From the NCBI GenBank assembly GCA_030674155.1, contig CM060327.1:12509968-12529880 (forward strand): 19,913 nucleotides of DNA. The letters run 5' to 3'. The notes beneath the pieces were generated by a model. It ran no database searches. It had not been told where the DNA came from and worked only from the letters and a program-made list of their open reading frames with translations. Origin of the DNA: Stramonita haemastoma (lineage: Eukaryota; Mollusca; Gastropoda; Neogastropoda; Muricidae). Position 1 is the first letter of the stretch. Each line of letters begins with the position of its first letter. A program made the translations under genes and the position numbers. This document shows positions 17,348-19,913 of this stretch, piece after piece.

Positions 17348-17417
17348 CTAAGTCTGCACTAGTGAGAGAGATAAAGAAGAAGAAGACGAAGAAGGAGAGA
17401 GAGACAGAGACAGAGAG

Positions 17418-17513
17418 TGTGCGTGTTTGTGTGGTGTGTGTGTGTGTGCGTGTAAGTCTCTGTGTGTGCATGTGCGTGGTGTGTGTGTGTGTGTGTGTGT
17501 GTGTGGTGTCAGT
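17418..17513 (+). repeat. Imperfect (GT)n microsatellite
   Basis: A GT tract with GCGTG and TAAGTCTC interruptions. Confidence 0.9.
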
Positions 17514-17688
17514 GTACATACGTGCGTGCATATGTTCATGTTGCTGACCAATCGTCAGCAAAGCTATATCCTACAGGTCTCGACTGCATGACAAAGCCAG
17601 ACAAGGCCCACTGGTAGATCCTCCACACACACACATACTACATACACTCACAGCTGCTGCAGGGGCAAGCAATAGCAAAGCCACTGCT

Positions 17689-17691
<3 letters not shown>

Positions 17692-17753
<62 letters not shown>
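17692..17753 (+). repeat. (TC)n microsatellite
   Basis: This is a perfect TC array of about 62 nt. Confidence 0.97.
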
Positions 17754-17758
<5 letters not shown>

Positions 17759-18444
17759 GATCTCCATCCTCCCCCTGCCCTCCTCGCCTCTGTACATGCC
17801 TTTTGTCAACCTTCCGATCGAAAAGGGACTGAGTTGGTATTGCCTTGCCTCCCCTTGCCCCCCCCCCCCCCTCCCCTGTCTGCCTCTTTTATTCCCCATC
17901 TGTACACAAAGTATATCGGCCATATCTAACGGGATGTAGAGTTGTTGTGGTGGTTTTAAAACGTGTGTGATGAAGTGTAGTTTTTAAGACAAACACTTTA
18001 AAAGTTGTGTTTGTTATTGTAAGTTTGTTTTGGGGTTGTTTTTCGAAGCCTTTGGGTTTATTTTTTGGGGTGATGATATATAAACGAATGACTTAAAGCA
18101 TGTGAAAAAGTTGATGAAGTAGAAGGGTGTGTTTTTGCTTTTTGGTATCGTGAACTAAGAAACTTGTGATTTGCTGTACTTGAAGTCAGTGACGGAATTG
18201 TGGTTGGTGTAACTTGGTAAGTCTCCAGTATTCACTTTGGCGGTGATGTACAAAACCTAGGCAAATGTTGAGACTGTGATACAGTTGATTCCACATGGAT
18301 TGCTGTGTCTATTCACCTCTCGCCTTGTGAACAAAAATAATAATGATACTTTGTGCTTTGTTCTTTTGCAGGCCTGTGGAGCTAAGTAATAGATTTTATT
18401 GTTGTTATCAATATTCAGCAAGCCTTTAAAGTTCTTTTCGAACG

Positions 18445-18446
<2 letters not shown>
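17754..18446. other. Unassigned DNA
   Basis: Pyrimidine-rich at first, including a C run (17859-17871), then T/G-rich. A GTAAGT donor-like site (18213-18218) and an acceptor TTTGTTCTTTTGCAG (to 18371) could delimit a 155-nt plus-strand intron. The flanking reading frame is short and closed by stops on both sides, so this would be non-coding at best. Confidence 0.35.
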
Positions 18447-18486
<40 letters not shown>

Positions 18487-18504
18487 CACACACACACACA
18501 CACA

Positions 18505-18585
<81 letters not shown>
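18447..18585 (+). repeat. Compound (CA)n-(TA)n microsatellite
   Basis: CA arrays with AACAC interruptions (18447-18517) run directly into a TA array (18518-18585). Confidence 0.97.
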
Positions 18586-18588
<3 letters not shown>

Positions 18589-19056
18589 TGATACAAGCAT
18601 CCCAATAAAAATTTAAAAAAAGATAACATTGATTTATTGGAATTGTCAATTTTCGCTCCTCGGCTTGTGAACAAGAAACTAAATGTTTTGTGAAGAAATT
18701 TTCCCTTCTAAATTTACTTTCGTGGTAACGTGGAGTAGTTTGATACATTTCAATGTGACCAATGCACCCCTTGTATAAAAAGTTGTTTTTTCAAACTGAT
18801 CTCTTGTATAAAATACTGTAGAGTTGTTGTTTCTATCGCTCGCACTGTTAAAGTTTACAAGAAAAAATATATCATTCCTGGAAGTTGTTTAGGTACGTCA
18901 ATGTAGGCCTACATAATTGTGAGAAGAAAATATAGATACAAACTGGAAATATTTATGATAATTTAATCACTTTTTACAGACAAAAGCAGCAAAGCCCTCT
19001 TCAAAACTAGAACTTTTTTTTAAATCACAGATTACAAATAAATTTTGCCTCAACTC
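18586..19056. other. Unassigned DNA; probable intron of the right-hand candidate gene
   Basis: A/T-rich unique sequence with one TAGGCCTA (18904-18911). No second exon for the candidate gene starting at 19177 could be fixed. A minus-strand frame from 18748 reads through the TA/CA repeats and is not credible as it stands. Confidence 0.35.
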
Positions 19057-19058
19057 AC

Positions 19059-19177
19059 GTAAGGACTACAGATCTACGGCCTACTTCATTAAAAATCGTT
19101 GAAAACAAACCGTAAACTTCAAGCTGCGACCATTGAGTAGAAAGAATTTGCATAACTGTAATAGGCCTATCTGACAT
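19059..19177 (-). CDS. Candidate first coding exon, unrecognised protein
   Basis: The minus strand has an ATG in good context (ACG|ATG, A at -3) opening MSDRPITVMQILSTQWSQLE, ending VGRRSVVL, and meeting a consensus donor TTAC|GTGAGT (19058-19053) after 39 codons plus two bases. Composition is balanced and protein-like. Against it: the frame is open upstream of the ATG as well, another frame over the same DNA is also open, and no downstream exon was found. A YY1-type promoter site lies 285 bp upstream. No family recognised. Confidence 0.35.
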
Positions 19178-19461
19178 CGTGAGAAGTGGAGGACACTGGT
19201 TGCAAAAATCTTCAGTGGTGCCCCAACGTCCTACAAGACTATAGAAACAACGCAGAAAATCTTTTCTTCATTTCGTGTAAGGAGTGTACGTACTCTGAGG
19301 TGGGTAGGTGAAAAGAGGAAAATTGTGGTGTAGGTGTGGTAGACTTTGGTGATTCAGTTCAAGGAATAACAGCGCGAGAGGATTGGGACTGGAGGAAATC
19401 TAGGTACAGTCTGACAAGGCGGAGCTATAGCAGTGGGCTGAATACTGCCGCAAGTGGAACA

Positions 19462-19473
19462 GCTGCCATCTTG
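19462..19473 (-). promoter_or_regulatory. YY1-type site with overlapping ATG
   Basis: The minus strand reads CAAGATGGCAGC, one base from the classic YY1 core CAAGATGGCGGC. Its ATG opens a 14-codon uORF (MAAVPLAAVFSPLL, stop 19427-19425). The surrounding 130 bp are richer in CpG than the flanks. It could mark the promoter of the minus-strand candidate gene beginning at 19177. Confidence 0.4.
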
Positions 19474-19530
19474 TCATCAGATTGGATTTACGTGGTAACA
19501 GGTGTGTCTAAACTGACGGCAGTGTGTGTC

Positions 19531-19564
19531 GGTGTGTGTGTGTGTGTGTGTGTGTCCGTCCGTC
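19531..19564 (+). repeat. (GT)n with (CCGT)n end
   Basis: A short GT array followed by GTCCGTCCGTCCG. Confidence 0.9.
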
Positions 19565-19630
19565 CGTGCCCTATATTGTCAGTCAAAATCTCTGTTTAAA
19601 AAAAATCATCTAGGCCTACTTTAATCTGGA

Positions 19631-19807
19631 CTACCTCATCTGGATCTGTGCGACAGTGAGCGGGACTGTTTCATGCTGTTTGCAGCCCATGAAAGCCACA
19701 CTGGTGCTGTCTCCTGATACCTCTATTAATTTCAGTAAATCCAACAACAGTAACCTCAAGTCCAAAATCAAATCATCTAACTCGTTCATATGTCTTACAC
19801 CGTCAAT
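19631..19807 (-). CDS. Probable terminal exon of an unrecognised protein
   Basis: The minus strand has a strong acceptor (AGTTCTTTTTTCTCTTCAG, ending 19808) followed by 58 codons without a stop, then TAG (19633-19631). The translation begins IDGVRHMNELDDLILDLRLL and continues through a leucine-rich, heptad-like stretch to KLIEVSGDSTSVAFMGC and ends TVAQIQMR. This looks like a short amphipathic helix followed by a strand or loop segment. An ATTAAA hexamer lies 6 nt past the stop (19625-19620), so a very short 3'UTR is possible. Alternatively the exon is internal, using AG|GTAGTC, a poor donor. Earlier exons lie beyond the right edge. Family unknown. Confidence 0.55.
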   Translation of the reverse strand: MDGVRHMNELDDLILDLRLLLLDLLKLIEVSGDSTSVAFMGCKQHETVPLTVAQIQMR

Positions 19808-19913
19808 CTGAAGAGAAAAAAGAACTTTGACTAAAAATGAAAGGACAAAGTACCTTAATTATGTTATTCTTTAAGCCTGTAAAACCATGCCCTGTTGAAC
19901 TAAATTTGTTATC
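19808..19913. other. Intron or flank upstream of the right-hand exon
   Basis: Holds the polypyrimidine tract and likely branch region for the acceptor at 19808. Nothing else seen. Confidence 0.4.

Noticed and set aside
17648..17923. 91-codon minus-strand ORF beginning MADILCVQMGNK
   Set aside because: Depends on a G run of uncertain length and ends in a GA repeat.
18213..18371. 155-nt plus-strand intron
   Set aside because: Good-looking splice sites, but flanking frames are short and closed by stops, and no exon beyond is supported.
18257..18748. 163-codon minus-strand ORF with non-repeat ends
   Set aside because: The middle is TA and CA microsatellite, and neither end has a supporting start, splice site or recognised motif.

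Overview
This is animal genomic DNA, most likely from a marine mollusc and probably a gastropod (inference). The signs are intron-containing genes, very dense CA/GT, TA and CT microsatellites, several tRNA-derived SINE families, a decayed LINE, and many copies of the palindrome TAGGCCTA. There are no bacterial operons, rRNA arrays or CRISPR arrays. Sequence quality is uneven: a 100-base run of N lies at 2314-2413, 2414-4320 is homopolymer-inflated, and about 9513-11655 is almost only mononucleotide runs and is probably a consensus artefact.

All gene evidence is on the minus strand, and most exons are too short to show up as long ORFs. (1) Left: a gap-truncated exon (2313-2232) with a strong GTGAGT donor is phase-compatible with a 37-nt micro-exon (927-891) bounded by a good acceptor and GTAAGT. 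(2) Centre: a compact two-exon gene (6295-5962) encodes a predicted 79-residue acidic protein. Upstream of its start lie a perfect cAMP-response element and a YY1-type site. (3) Right: a probable terminal exon (19807-19631) is followed by a candidate promoter with a YY1-type site (19462-19473) and a candidate first coding exon (19177-19059). None of these proteins could be named.

The rest is repeats. SINE family A has five copies (1677-1895, 8209-8453, 8995-9225, 12852-13188, 16012-16335). Family B has two copies (7220-7568, 13536-13935). Single elements are C (1187-1555), D (480-796), F (1921-2215) and E (8732-8993). Element E joins a tRNA-like A box to a 5S rRNA-like internal promoter. The family B copy at 13536-13935 lies inside a LINE endonuclease region and is flanked by a 12-bp target-site duplication. 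Other blocks are an 11-bp minisatellite (14793-15462) and long tetranucleotide arrays (14082-14431).

The most interesting items are the tRNA-5S composite SINE with a perfect 17-bp inverted repeat at its head, the unrecognised 79-residue gene, the micro-exon, a core sequence shared by SINE families A and B, and the excess of TAGGCCTA.
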